Shown piece by piece: positions 25,886 to 36,069 of a stretch of DNA of 40,565 nt. The stretch comes from Modestobacter caceresii (GTDB lineage: Bacteria > Actinomycetota > Actinomycetes > Mycobacteriales > Geodermatophilaceae): the NCBI RefSeq assembly GCF_000761485.1, contig NZ_JPMX01000040.1, positions 51,574 through 92,138 of the forward strand, written 5' to 3'. The position numbers and the translations under genes are program-made. The notes below the pieces were generated by a model, which made no database searches, was not told where the DNA came from, and was given only the letters and a program-made list of their open reading frames with translations. How positions within the stretch are numbered: the stretch's first letter is position 1; each line of letters begins with the position of its first letter.

Positions 25886-26818
25886 TCATCGGCTGTCCGG
25901 TGGAGCGGGTCGGGTGAACAGCTCGCCCGGGAATCGGGCCGACCTCTCGGCCCGTCCGTCGGCGAACAGACGGACGTGGGAGAACCGGAAGCTCTGCCCC
26001 AGTCGCCGGGGGTCCGTGCTGAACAGCGCTGTCGCGAGGCCGTCGGCGGTGGCCGCGTCGGCGGCGAGGGCCCAGGTGGCCAGCACGCCCTTCACCGGCT
26101 CCCCTGTCCGGGCGTCGAGCACGTGGTGCAGCCCGTCGCCCCAGGCCCGCCGGTTCGTGGCAGACGCGCACAACGAGCCGTTCTGCAGCTCCACGACACC
26201 GATGACCGATCGAGGGTCGAGCGGGTGCTCCAGGCCGACCCGCACCGCGCTCGCACCACGGTGTCGGAGGTCGCCACTCGCGTCGATGACGAACTCGGCC
26301 GCGCCGGTCGCCTCGAGCAGGACCGCGATCAGGTCCACGAGGAGACCCTTGCCCGCGGCACCGACGTCGACCACGAGCGGACGGCGCGTGACCAGCGTGC
26401 CTCCCTCCCGAACGACGTCGGCCGCCCAGGTCGGCCGCTGGTGCACGGCTTGTCGCCGGAGGTCCTCGGGCGCCGGCACGAGCGAGTACGCGGAGTCGTA
26501 GCCGAGCAGCTCCAACTGCCGCCCGACCAGCGGGTCCACGGCGCCGTCAGTCGCCGCGGACAGCCGGTCGAACAGCTCGAACAGCGTCACCGCCTCGGCC
26601 GGGAACGCGAAGACACCACCGTTCTCGGCCGCGGCGATCTCCGCGACCACCGAGTCGGGGCGGAAGCGTGACCAGACGGCGTTGAACCGCTCGACCCGCT
26701 CCAGCACGTGATCACGGACATCCTGGGCGAGCGGTTCGGAGGTCACGACCTCCCAGCGGGTGCCGATCCCGTGGAAGGACCAGCGCGACCGCCCCTCGGT
26801 GTCCGTCGCTGAGCTCAG
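25886..26818 (-). CDS. apbE: FAD:protein FMN transferase (ApbE)
   Basis: Attaches FMN covalently to Thr in target proteins using FAD. About 310 residues. The Mg/FAD site is shown by VDVGAAGKGLLVD (the GxxKG motif), FVIDASGDLRHRG and the segment ADAATADGLATALF near the C-terminus. The early motif FNAVWSRFRPDS is the usual FxxxxSRFxxxS. No ATG, GTG or TTG fits well; the frame-consistent start is CTG 26818, which overlaps the upstream stop as CTGA, or a GTG further inside the upstream gene. I give the CTG as provisional. No signal peptide, so modification would be intracellular unless the N-terminus is longer. Its partner is the FMN-binding lipoprotein immediately upstream. Confidence 0.82.
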   Translation of the reverse strand: MSSATDTEGRSRWSFHGIGTRWEVVTSEPLAQDVRDHVLERVERFNAVWSRFRPDSVVAEIAAAENGGVFAFPAEAVTLFELFDRLSAATDGAVDPLVGRQLELLGYDSAYSLVPAPEDLRRQAVHQRPTWAADVVREGGTLVTRRPLVVDVGAAGKGLLVDLIAVLLEATGAAEFVIDASGDLRHRGASAVRVGLEHPLDPRSVIGVVELQNGSLCASATNRRAWGDGLHHVLDARTGEPVKGVLATWALAADAATADGLATALFSTDPRRLGQSFRFSHVRLFADGRAERSARFPGELFTRPAPPDSR

Positions 26819-27258
26819 CGCGAGGCCTCGTTCTTGATCCGGTCGAGGGCGTCGTTGAAGCCGTCGGGGGTCCCACTCGAACCTGCCAGCTCGGACACCC
26901 GCACCTCGTCGATCGGCCGGCCGATCACGACCTCGGGGACCGCGTCCGCGAACCGCTGCTGGTAGTCCAGCGAGGTCGGGTCGGTGGCATGCGTGGTGAC
27001 GCCGACGTCGGTGATCACGTCGTCCTCGAGGGTCAGCTCGACCCCGATGGAGGAAGGCAGGCTGCCGTACCACCCGTCGGCGGAATAGGCGCCGTCCTGG
27101 TATCTCGACTCCACGTTCTCCTGGCTTTCGTCCTGTGTGGCACTCGTCGACGCGGCGGACCGCCCGTCCGACGACGTCTCGCCGCCAGCGGCACACCCCG
27201 CAATGGCCACGACACCGACTGCCCCGGCGACCGCGGCCCTCCATCGCTGCTCGGTCAT
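26815..27258 (-). CDS. FMN-binding domain lipoprotein
   Basis: A 147-residue secreted lipoprotein. Residues 5-21 are a signal sequence ending in the lipobox AIAG before Cys22. A Ser/Glu-rich linker follows, then one FMN_bind domain: DGWYGSLPSSIGVELTLED, and DALDRI at its end. The flavinylation segment normally reads (S/T)GAT; here it is SGSSGTPDGF-like (ELAGSSGTPDGF), so the acceptor Thr would be in SSGT. Next to apbE, which is the enzyme that loads FMN onto such domains. Probably an extracytoplasmic electron carrier. ATG 27258 follows GAGGAG. Confidence 0.85.
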   Translation of the reverse strand: MTEQRWRAAVAGAVGVVAIAGCAAGGETSSDGRSAASTSATQDESQENVESRYQDGAYSADGWYGSLPSSIGVELTLEDDVITDVGVTTHATDPTSLDYQQRFADAVPEVVIGRPIDEVRVSELAGSSGTPDGFNDALDRIKNEASR

Positions 27259-27395
27259 GCTGATCTCCTCATCCAGGTGGCCCAGACGCGCCCGCAGCGA
27301 TGACCTCGACCTCGCCACCGGCGACCGCTCGGGCACGACGACTGGAGTGGCGCGCCCGGGGCTGGCCCGGCGGCGCCACTCCACTGGCAGCGTGC

Positions 27396-27836
27396 TCAGC
27401 TCTGCAGCGGTCGCTTGTCGTTGATCGAGAAGTGCGAGATCCGGGTCTTGATCATCCATCGGACCTCCTGGCGCACGTACTCGTCGTCGTAGCGGATGCT
27501 GCTGTCGGTGACGAACTCCTGGCCGTCCTCCTCGCTGACCAGCTTGACCTGGCAGTAGGCGATGCCACGCGCGGAGTCGCCGTCGATCTCGACGTCCTGC
27601 TGGCCGTTCATGTGGAAGGAGCGCTTGACGTTGGCGGTGAAGCCGGTGAACGTCTCCTCCAGCTGCTGGGTGCCTGAGATGTCGAACAGCAACGTCTCGC
27701 CCATGTAGACCCGCACCTTGGTGTCCGGGGTGAACAGCGGCATCTGATCTGCGATCCGCTTCTCGTCCGCCAGGTTGGCGAAGGCGTCCACCAGCTCCCT
27801 GAGTGCGACCTTGGCCTCGAGGATCTCCAACGACAT
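27396..27836 (-). CDS. NTF2/SnoaL-fold protein
   Basis: A 146-residue protein of the nuclear-transport-factor-2-like fold: long N-terminal helices (ALRELVDAFANLADEKR, DQMPLFTPD), then beta strands with TGFTANVKRSFHMNGQQDV and RWMIKTRISHFS. SnoaL-type members are small cyclases, isomerases or dehydratases, or binding proteins. ATG 27836. It opens the minus-strand group whose promoter faces that of the EmrB-type exporter at 28267; the element at 28057-28078 lies in the shared interval, oriented toward this gene. Confidence 0.82.
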   Translation of the reverse strand: MSLEILEAKVALRELVDAFANLADEKRIADQMPLFTPDTKVRVYMGETLLFDISGTQQLEETFTGFTANVKRSFHMNGQQDVEIDGDSARGIAYCQVKLVSEEDGQEFVTDSSIRYDDEYVRQEVRWMIKTRISHFSINDKRPLQS

Positions 27837-28056
27837 GGTCTTCCTGCTCTCTGTGATCGGCCCGATCCCGGGCTGACACTGCGGTCCTCACCGCGGTGCG
27901 CGGCTGTGTCCGCACGCCTCCGCGCGAGAGCCCAGGCAGCAGCCGCGCCGTAGCGCGGCATGACCGGGCACCGGTTCGGCCTGTGCGGTGGCAGGCGCGG
28001 AGCGGGGCGTCTGCTCGGCCCCGCGAAATCCAAGGTAGGTCGCCTCGGCGGCCGCA

Positions 28057-28078
28057 GGCAGGCCCTGCCACTGCCTGG
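28057..28078 (-). promoter_or_regulatory. Shared regulon element between NTF2-fold gene and exporter
   Basis: The minus strand reads AGGCAGTGGCAGGGCCTGCC, 17 of 20 consensus positions. A further GGCAGGGTCTGG arm follows at about 28084-28095. It lies in the divergent interval 27837-28266. Confidence 0.5.
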
Positions 28079-28266
28079 AACGCCAGACCCTGCCGCCGGG
28101 CGGACAGAGGCTGTTCTCTTGCTGTGGGCCGAGGCCATCGCCAGCGTTCCGGTGAGCGAGGGGCGACCGCCGCGACAGCGACGCGCTCCGGGGCCCGGAG
28201 CCCGTACCGGGACCCCGGCCACCCTCCCGGGGCCTTCCCCCACCATCACGACCACGAAGGACTTCC

Positions 28267-29742
28267 GTGTCTGCACCGCTCCGCACCGGCACTCCGCCTG
28301 TGCACAAGACGGCGATCCTGTCGATCATCCTGATCAGCTTCTTCATGGTGATCCTGGACAACTCGATCATCTTCACCGGCCTGCCGGTCATCCAGAGCAC
28401 GATGGGCTTCTCCGACGCCGGTCTCGCCTGGGTGCAGGACGCCTACACCCTGACGTTCGGTGGCCTGCTCCTGCTGGCCGCACGCGCGGCCGACATCCTG
28501 GGCCGCCGCCGGCTGTTCGTCATCGGCCTGGTGATCTTCACCGTCGCGTCCATGCTGGTCGGTCTTGCGTGGGACGCACCGTCGATGATCGCAGCGCGGG
28601 CGCTCCAGGGTGTCGGTTCGGCGATCGTCGCTCCCACCTCCCTGGCACTGCTCACAGCGACGTTCGACGAGGGGCGCGAGCGCTCCCGCGCGGTCGCGCT
28701 CTACGCCGCAGTCGCCGGCATCGGCGCAAGCGTCGGCCTGGTGGTGGGGGGCGCGGCGGTCGAGCTCGTCTCGTGGCGCGCCGGCTTCTTCCTCAACCTG
28801 CCCATCGGCCTGCTCATGCTGTTCCTCACCCTGCGCTTCATCCCCGAGCTGCCTCGCACGCCGGGCCGGTTCGACGTGCCCGGCGCCGTGACCTCCACGC
28901 TCGGCACCGCTGCACTGACCTTCGGCATCATCGAGTCGAGCCTGGTCGGGTGGGAGTCCGCACGGACCGTCGGCTCCCTGGTCGCCGGCCTCGTCCTGCT
29001 GACGGTCTTCGTCGTCCTCGAACGGCGTGCCGCCCAGCCGATCGTGCCGCTGCGGCTGTTCGCCAGCGGCGTGCGCTCCGGCTCCTACGCCGTGCGCCTG
29101 CTGTTCATGGGCGCCTTCATGGGCTTCTTCTACTACACGACGCAGTTCTTCCAGGTCGTCCTCGGCTGGAACGCCCTCCAGGCCGGGCTCGGGTTCCTGC
29201 CGATGACGGTGGTCAACTTCGCCGTGGCCATGGCGGTGACCCCGGTGATGCGGAGGATCGGCGCCTTCACCACCTTGGCACTGGGCATCCTCTCGACCTT
29301 GGCCGGCATGGCCTGGCTCAGCACGTTGGACGCCGACACATCGTTCTGGATCGGCATGGCGGTCCCCATGGCCCTCATCGGCATCGGGCAGGGCCTGGCG
29401 CTGGCCCCGATGACCGACTTCGGCATCCACGGGGTGACCAGTTCGGATGCCGGCGCTGCCTCCGGGCTGATCTCCATGGCGCAGCAGCTCGGCCTGTCGC
29501 TCGGCCTGGCCGTGCTGGTCGCCCTCACCGCGGGGGTCCCGGACGACGCCGCCGCCGTCGAGCGGACCACCGACGTCGCCCGGATCGGCTTGACCGGCGC
29601 CGCGGGCATGCTGGTCGTGGCCCTGGTGGTCGTGTTCGCCGCGATCCTGCCCGGGGCGACCTCGGCTCGCCGGACCGCTGCGCAGCGGCAGGACGCCCCG
29701 GAGCCGGCGGATCGTCTCAGGGTCGGCGTCCCCGTCGAGTGA
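28267..29742 (+). CDS. EmrB/QacA-type drug:H+ antiporter (MFS, DHA2)
   Basis: A 491-residue exporter with about 14 hydrophobic helices. Helix 1 contains MVILDNSIIFTGLP, the motif D1 variant LDxTIVN of this family; motif A is ADILGRRRLFVIG between helices 2 and 3; ARALQGVGSAIVAP is motif B and GPxxGG is present in the modified form VVGGAAVELVSWR. GTG 28267 is the likely start (ACTTCC upstream, weak ribosome site). Closely similar to the exporter at 34572-36020. Probably expels an organic compound or its oxidised products. Confidence 0.9.
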   Translation: MSAPLRTGTPPVHKTAILSIILISFFMVILDNSIIFTGLPVIQSTMGFSDAGLAWVQDAYTLTFGGLLLLAARAADILGRRRLFVIGLVIFTVASMLVGLAWDAPSMIAARALQGVGSAIVAPTSLALLTATFDEGRERSRAVALYAAVAGIGASVGLVVGGAAVELVSWRAGFFLNLPIGLLMLFLTLRFIPELPRTPGRFDVPGAVTSTLGTAALTFGIIESSLVGWESARTVGSLVAGLVLLTVFVVLERRAAQPIVPLRLFASGVRSGSYAVRLLFMGAFMGFFYYTTQFFQVVLGWNALQAGLGFLPMTVVNFAVAMAVTPVMRRIGAFTTLALGILSTLAGMAWLSTLDADTSFWIGMAVPMALIGIGQGLALAPMTDFGIHGVTSSDAGAASGLISMAQQLGLSLGLAVLVALTAGVPDDAAAVERTTDVARIGLTGAAGMLVVALVVVFAAILPGATSARRTAAQRQDAPEPADRLRVGVPVE

Positions 29743-31131
<1,389 letters not shown>

Positions 31132-31149
31132 CCCGAACAGGCGTCGTCC

Positions 31150-31189
31150 CAGCGGAGCCCGCCCACCGGGTGTCGGGCGGACTCCGCTG
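31150..31189 (+). terminator. Terminator after aldo/keto reductase 30142
   Basis: 15-bp arms at 31150-31164 and 31175-31189 with one mismatch and a 10-base loop, 18 bases after the stop. Confidence 0.6.
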
Positions 31190-31221
31190 CGACCTGCCCC
31201 CGCGGCCGGCAAGGCGGCGCA

Positions 31222-31242
31222 GGGCAGGTCCTGCCAATACCT
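31222..31242 (-). promoter_or_regulatory. Orphan copy of the shared regulon element between convergent genes
   Basis: The minus strand reads AGGTATTGGCAGGACCTGCC, 17 of 20 consensus positions. Both neighbours (reductase 30142 and gnd) end toward it, so no gene start is served. The 31132-31486 interval otherwise holds two terminators. Confidence 0.5.
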
Positions 31243-31400
31243 CACCCGGTGCCCTCCCGACCGGAGGTGGGCACAGGGACAACAGCTCGATGCTCGTCGC
31301 GACCACTCGGGTCACCGGTGACCCGCACCGGGATGCTGTGGACGTCGGCGTGCGCAGCGGACCCGATCAGGACGTCCTGCCCCTGCCCGCTGCGAGCAGA

Positions 31401-31447
31401 CCGGGGACCTCGTCGGTCGGCGCACCTCGGGCCGACGAGGTCCCCGG
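31401..31447 (-). terminator. Terminator after gnd
   Basis: Perfect 16-bp arms CCGGGGACCTCGTCGG (31401-31416) and complement (31432-31447), 15-base loop, 40 bases past the gnd stop on the minus strand. Confidence 0.65.
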
Positions 31448-31486
31448 GCCGGACGGCTGCCGGCGCTCGCCCAGCAGCCGCCGGGC

Positions 31487-32968
31487 TCAGTGGGTGGAGG
31501 GCTCGGTCGCGATCTCCGTGCGGTCACCGGACCAGAGGGTGTGGAAGGTGCCCCCGGCGTCGGTCCGGCGGTAGGTGTGCGCGCCGAAGAAGTCCCGCTG
31601 GCCCTGGATCAGCGCGGCCGGCAGCCGCTCGGAGGACAGCGAGTCGAAGTACGCCAGCGCGGAGGCGAAGCCGGGCACCGGGACGCCGGACAGCGCGGCG
31701 GCCGACACGATCCGCCGCCACGCCTGCTCGCCACTGGCGACCGCGTCGGCGAAGTACTCGTCCGCGAGCAGCGTCGCCAGTTCCGGGTCGCGCTGGTAGG
31801 CCTCGACGATCCGGTTGAGGAACCGGGCCCGGATGATGCAGCCACCGCGCCAGATCCTCGCGACCGCGCCCAGGTCGATGTCCCAGCCGTACTCGCGGGC
31901 GCCGGCGATGATCGTGTCGAAGCCCTGCGCGTAGGCGACCACCTTGGAGGCGTAGAGAGCGGCGCGGACGTCGTCCTCGAACCCGTCGTAGGTGGGCTGC
32001 ACCTGCGGGCGCCCAGTGATCGCCTGCTGGACGGCAGCCCGCTGCGCGGGCTTGCTGGAGACCGCGCGGGCGAAGACCGCCTCGCCGATGCCGGAGACGG
32101 GTACGCCGAGCCCGACCGCGTTCTGCACGGTCCACACCCCGGTGCCCTTCGAACCGGCCTGGTCGACGATCACGTCCACCAGGGGCTGCCCGGTGCGGGC
32201 GTCGGTCTGCCGGAGCACCTCGGCGGTGATCTCGATCAGGTAGGACTCCAGGTCGCCGTCGTTCCAGGTGGCGAACACGTCGGCGATCGCTGCGACGTCG
32301 TGGCCGCCGATGCGGCGCAGCAGGTCGTAGGGCTCCGCGATCAGCTGCATGTCGGCGTACTCGATGCCGTTGTGCACCATCTTCACGAAGTGACCGGCGC
32401 CGTCGGTGCCCACGTGGGTGACGCACGGCTCCCCCTCGGCGACCGCGGCGATCGAGGCGAGGATCGGCCCCAGCGTCCGGTAGGCCTCCGCCGAGCCGCC
32501 GGGCATGATCGAGGGCCCGTTGAGCGCGCCCTCTTCACCGCCGGAGATGCCCGCACCCACGAAGTCCAGGCCCTTCGCGCGCAGCTCCCGCTCCCGGCGG
32601 ATGGTGTCGGCGAAGTTGGCGTTGCCGCCGTCGACGATGATGTCGCCCGGCTCGAAGCGCTCGGCCAGCTGCGCGATCACAGCGTCCGTCCCGCGGCCGG
32701 CCTGCACCATGATGATCGCGGTCCGCGGCCGGGCCAGGGACGCGACGAAGTCGTCGACCGTCTCCGAGGCCACGAAACCGGCCTCCGGGTGCTCGGCGAC
32801 CAGCGCCCGGGTCCGCTCCGGGGACCGGTTGTACACAGCGACGGTGTTGCCCTCCCGGCTGGCCAGGTTGCGCGCCAGGTTGGAACCCATCACCGCCATG
32901 CCCACCACACCGATGTTCGCCCAGGCGATGGCGTGCTGGCCCGCAGCCCCTTGGATGGTCCCGTCCAT
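31487..32968 (-). CDS. gnd: 6-phosphogluconate dehydrogenase, decarboxylating
   Basis: Converts 6-phosphogluconate to ribulose 5-phosphate and CO2 while making NADPH. The 493-residue length fits the long homodimeric type. NIGVVGMAVMGSNLARNLA is the coenzyme loop with YNRSPERT (Arg for the NADP phosphate), IIVDGGNANFADT and GAGISGGEEGALNGPSIMPG form the substrate site, and the catalytic Lys and Glu are in HFVKMVHNGIEYADMQ. The C-terminal helices and tail are complete. ATG 32968. Monocistronic with its own terminator; its presence in a reductase island fits NADPH supply. An N-terminal extension of about 15 residues precedes the Rossmann loop. Confidence 0.95.
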   Translation of the reverse strand: MDGTIQGAAGQHAIAWANIGVVGMAVMGSNLARNLASREGNTVAVYNRSPERTRALVAEHPEAGFVASETVDDFVASLARPRTAIIMVQAGRGTDAVIAQLAERFEPGDIIVDGGNANFADTIRRERELRAKGLDFVGAGISGGEEGALNGPSIMPGGSAEAYRTLGPILASIAAVAEGEPCVTHVGTDGAGHFVKMVHNGIEYADMQLIAEPYDLLRRIGGHDVAAIADVFATWNDGDLESYLIEITAEVLRQTDARTGQPLVDVIVDQAGSKGTGVWTVQNAVGLGVPVSGIGEAVFARAVSSKPAQRAAVQQAITGRPQVQPTYDGFEDDVRAALYASKVVAYAQGFDTIIAGAREYGWDIDLGAVARIWRGGCIIRARFLNRIVEAYQRDPELATLLADEYFADAVASGEQAWRRIVSAAALSGVPVPGFASALAYFDSLSSERLPAALIQGQRDFFGAHTYRRTDAGGTFHTLWSGDRTEIATEPSTH

Positions 32969-33294
32969 GTCGTCCTGCCTCTCGAAGTGGTGGCGCCGAC
33001 CTCCGGCCGGCAGTTCACGATGACGAGCACGAAGAGCAGTGCCTGCTTCATGACCCCGGCGCGCCTGTTCGGTCGAACGATTCGACGGCGGTGAGCCGGA
33101 GCTTTTCGACGTCCGGCCCGGCTCTGCACTCGCCGCGCCACAGGGTCACCGACCGCGCCTTCGTGCGTGACCTGGATCACCACCTGGCGCTCACGTCCAG
33201 CAGCGTGGAGCAGGCGCTCGTCCCCTCGTCGCGGCTGAGCAGTCAGCACTCGGAGGACCCACGGCGCCCATCGTCGGGGACGCCGATCAGCCCG
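32969..33294. other. Intergenic region upstream of gnd
   Basis: 326 bases with no convincing gene, hairpin or regulon element. It must contain the gnd promoter; I cannot identify it with confidence. Confidence 0.5.
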
Positions 33295-33678
33295 TCATCG
33301 CCAGGTGGAGGCCACCGCTCCGGTAGCGAGCCAGGCATCGCCGGCACGGGTGAAGCTGATCCGCAGCCGGAGTGGCCAGGTGCCGTTGGCCCCCCAGATC
33401 GTCGCCCGGGTGTGGGTGCGGGCGGTGAGCGTCGGAGACCCCCCGGAGACATCGACCGACACGTCGACGTCCAGCATGTCGTGGTAGCTCATGGCCCCCG
33501 ACCGCACGTCGGCCAGCCACTCGTCCCTGGCCTGCCGGTAGCCGGTCATGTGCACGAGGGTGAAGTCCTCGGTGAGCAGAGCGCCGAGCGCGTCGGCGTC
33601 CCCGGCGACCATCGCCCGGCACTGCGCCTCGTAGTTGGCGCGGACGGCGGCCGCAGTGCCGGGCTGGTCAGCGGGCAT
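33295..33678 (-). CDS. NTF2-fold (SnoaL/DUF4440-like) protein
   Basis: A 127-residue protein: helix VRANYEAQCRAMVAGDADAL, then LLTEDFTLVHMTGYRQARDE and strands ending RISFTRAGDAWLATGAVAST. This is the DUF4440/SnoaL_3 pattern, often found near oxidoreductases as a small isomerase or lactone-handling protein. ATG 33678 lies six bases past the stop of the aldo/keto reductase upstream, so the two are co-transcribed with the exporter. Confidence 0.82.
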   Translation of the reverse strand: MPADQPGTAAAVRANYEAQCRAMVAGDADALGALLTEDFTLVHMTGYRQARDEWLADVRSGAMSYHDMLDVDVSVDVSGGSPTLTARTHTRATIWGANGTWPLRLRISFTRAGDAWLATGAVASTWR

Positions 33679-33684
33679 GACGGC

Positions 33685-34575
33685 TCAGGCTTCCGGGATG
33701 TCGACGCCGAACTTCGCACGGGTGATCTCGGCCGGGTCGGGACCGCCGCGCACGCCGGTGTCCAGGGCGTCGATGGCAGCCAGCTGGTCGTCGGTGAGCT
33801 CGAAGTCGAAGACGTCGATGTTCTCGGCGATCCGGGACGGCGTGACCGACTTGGGGATCACCTGCCGGCCCTGCTGCAGGTGCCAGCGCAGCATGACCTG
33901 CGCAGGGGTCTTGCCGACCGCCGAGGCGATGTCCGTGATCGTGGAGTCCTGCAGGGTGCTCTTCCGGTCCCCACCGAAGCCGGGATAGAAGGTGATGCCG
34001 CCGATCGGCGACCAGGCCTGCGACAGGATCCCGTGCTCGGCATTCGCCGCCAGCAGCTCGGACTGCCGGAAGTACGGGTGCACCTCGATCTGGTTGACCG
34101 CCGGGATCACCGAGGTCTCGGCCAGCAGCCGGGTGAGGTGGTCGGGCATGAAGTTGCTGACGCCGATCGCCCGGACGTCGCCGTCGGCCAGGGCCTTCTC
34201 CAGGGCCCGGTAGGCGGCCACCGTGAGGTCGAACTCGTCGGGCAGCGGCTGGTGGAGGATCAGCAGGTCGATCTGGTCGATGCCCAGCTTGCCGGCGCTC
34301 TTGTCGACGGCGTGCCGCGCCTGGTCGTAGCCGTAGTCGGTGATCCACACCTTGGTCTCGACGAACACGTCCGAACGGTCGACGTCCGAGCGGCGGAGTC
34401 CCTCGCCGACCTCGCGCTCGTTGCCGTAGGCAGCGGCGGTGTCGATGTGCCGGTAGCCGGTCGTGAGGGCGGTCTGCACGGCGGCAACGGTCTCCTCGGT
34501 CGGGGTCTGGAAGACACCGAGCCCGACAGCCGGGATCTGGACGCCGTTGTTCAGGGTGAACGAAGAGCTGCTCAT
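33685..34575 (-). CDS. Aldo/keto reductase, 2,5-diketo-D-gluconate reductase type (AKR5)
   Basis: A 296-residue NADPH-dependent reductase. The family start TLNNGVQIPAVGLGVFQTP is followed by the tetrad: Asp and Tyr in HIDTAAAYGNE, Lys in VETKVWI, His in LLILHQP. IGVSNFMPDHL, VNQIEVHPYF and VIPKSVTPSRI are typical AKR5 motifs, the last being the NADPH phosphate loop. ATG 34575 overlaps the exporter stop as ATGA, so translation is coupled. A two-armed copy of the shared element lies just upstream, inside the last codons of the exporter gene, so the reductase may also have its own regulated promoter. Confidence 0.92.
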   Translation of the reverse strand: MSSSSFTLNNGVQIPAVGLGVFQTPTEETVAAVQTALTTGYRHIDTAAAYGNEREVGEGLRRSDVDRSDVFVETKVWITDYGYDQARHAVDKSAGKLGIDQIDLLILHQPLPDEFDLTVAAYRALEKALADGDVRAIGVSNFMPDHLTRLLAETSVIPAVNQIEVHPYFRQSELLAANAEHGILSQAWSPIGGITFYPGFGGDRKSTLQDSTITDIASAVGKTPAQVMLRWHLQQGRQVIPKSVTPSRIAENIDVFDFELTDDQLAAIDALDTGVRGGPDPAEITRAKFGVDIPEA

Positions 34576-36020
34576 GACGATGATGCTGCACCCGCTTCGG
34601 GGCGAGTGGCAGTACCTGTGGGACCGGGTACTGGCAGTGCCCCCTTCGTGCGGCCACCCGGCACCAGGACGACCAGCACGACGACGAGGGCGACGCCCAG
34701 CAGGGCACTGCCGGCCGTCAGGGCGGCGCCCACCTGCTGCGCCACGGCCGCCGGGCCGGTCAGCGCAGTGCCGGCGCGGACGGCGACCGCGGACAGCACC
34801 GCCAGCCCGAGTGCCATGCCCAGCTGGTGGGCGGTGTTGACGAGGCCGGAGGCGGCACCTGCGTCCTGCGGCGGCACGCCGGCGATGCCGGAGCTGGTGA
34901 GCGGCGCGAACGCCAGCCCCTGGCCCGCCCCGACCAGCACCATGGGCAGCGCCACCGAGGTCAGGTAGACCTCGCTGATGCCGGCCCGGCTGAGCCACAC
35001 CATGCCGACCAGCGTCAGCAGCACGCCGCCGGCGAGCAGGAGGGCGTCGGGCACTCGGGTGCGCAGCCGCGGGATCGCCAGCGCGACGATGAAGTTCACC
35101 AGCGACATGGGCAGGAAACCCAGGCCCGCCTCGAGAGGGGTGAAGCCGAGCGCGTCCTGCAGGTACTGGGTGGTGAAGAAGAAGAAGCCGATCATTGCGC
35201 CCAGGTACAGCAGCCGGGCGGCGTAGGCGCCGCTGCGTTCACGGCTGCGGAACAACCTCAGCGGCATGATCGGTTGCGCGACCCGGGACTCCGTGACCAC
35301 CAGCGCCGCCAGCAGGACCACCCCGACGACGAGCGGGACGACCACCCGCGCCGAACCCCAGCCGGTCTCCCCGGACTCGATGATGCCGAAGACGAGGCCG
35401 CCCATACCGAGCGTCGCGCACAAGGCGCCGACGACATCGATACGGCCGCTCTGCCTGGGCGTCTCGATGAGCACGGCCCGCGCGGCGATGATCATGGCTA
35501 TCGCGATCGGCACGTTGACGAGGAACGCGGCCCGCCAGGAGATCAGGTCGGTCAGCGCGCCGCCCACGAGCAGCCCCAGACTGGCGCCGATGCCGGCGGT
35601 GGCGGCGTACCAGGCGACGGCGCGACTCCGTGCCTCTCCCTCGAAGTAGGCGGTGATCAGTGCCAGCGAGGTCGGCGCGACGATCGCGGCGCCCACGCCC
35701 TGCAGCGCACGGGCGGCGATCATCCACCAGCCCGCGGGAGCCAGCCCGATCAGCAGCGAGGCCGTGCCGAAGACCCCCAGACCGATGACGAACAGACGAC
35801 GCCGGCCGACGATGTCTCCGGCCCGGGCGCCGAGCAGCAGGAGTCCGCCGAACACCAGCGTGTAGGCGTCCTGGACCCACGACAGACCGGTGGGTGAGAG
35901 ATCGAGGCCTTCCCGGATGCTCGGCAGCCCGGTGAAGATGACCGAGTTGTCCAGCAGGATCATGAAGTAGCTGATCAAGATGATCGCCAAGATCGCCGCT
36001 GGCTTGCTGTTCCGGGGCAC
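34572..36020 (-). CDS. EmrB/QacA-type drug:H+ antiporter (MFS, DHA2), paralogue 2
   Basis: A 482-residue exporter with about 14 hydrophobic helices. FMILLDNSVIFTGLPSI in helix 1, ARAGDIVGRRRLFVIG (motif A) and ARALQGVGAAIVAPTSLAL (motif B) match the exporter at 28267 closely. GTG 36020 (MPRNSKPAAI) is the start. The last about 20 residues (ALPVPGPTGTATRPEAG) are encoded by the regulon element and its flanks, so the hydrophilic tail is probably incidental to a DNA site. First gene of a three-gene operon with the AKR5 reductase and NTF2-fold gene; divergent from the XRE/MmyB regulator at 36121, which is its likely regulator. Confidence 0.9.
   Translation of the reverse strand: MPRNSKPAAILAIILISYFMILLDNSVIFTGLPSIREGLDLSPTGLSWVQDAYTLVFGGLLLLGARAGDIVGRRRLFVIGLGVFGTASLLIGLAPAGWWMIAARALQGVGAAIVAPTSLALITAYFEGEARSRAVAWYAATAGIGASLGLLVGGALTDLISWRAAFLVNVPIAIAMIIAARAVLIETPRQSGRIDVVGALCATLGMGGLVFGIIESGETGWGSARVVVPLVVGVVLLAALVVTESRVAQPIMPLRLFRSRERSGAYAARLLYLGAMIGFFFFTTQYLQDALGFTPLEAGLGFLPMSLVNFIVALAIPRLRTRVPDALLLAGGVLLTLVGMVWLSRAGISEVYLTSVALPMVLVGAGQGLAFAPLTSSGIAGVPPQDAGAASGLVNTAHQLGMALGLAVLSAVAVRAGTALTGPAAVAQQVGAALTAGSALLGVALVVVLVVLVPGGRTKGALPVPGPTGTATRPEAGAASSS
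34599..34644. promoter_or_regulatory. Two-armed shared regulon element inside the 3' end of exporter 34572
   Basis: The right arm (34627-34644) with GGGTACTGGCAGTGCCCCCT matches 17 of 20 positions; the left arm (34599-34616) is an inverted copy with three mismatches over 18. The dyad is about 24 bases upstream of the AKR5 start. Confidence 0.6.
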
Positions 36021-36069
36021 GGTGCCAGGGCACGACGGCGCGGCCCGGCGTGGGAGTCACGGTCGTTCC

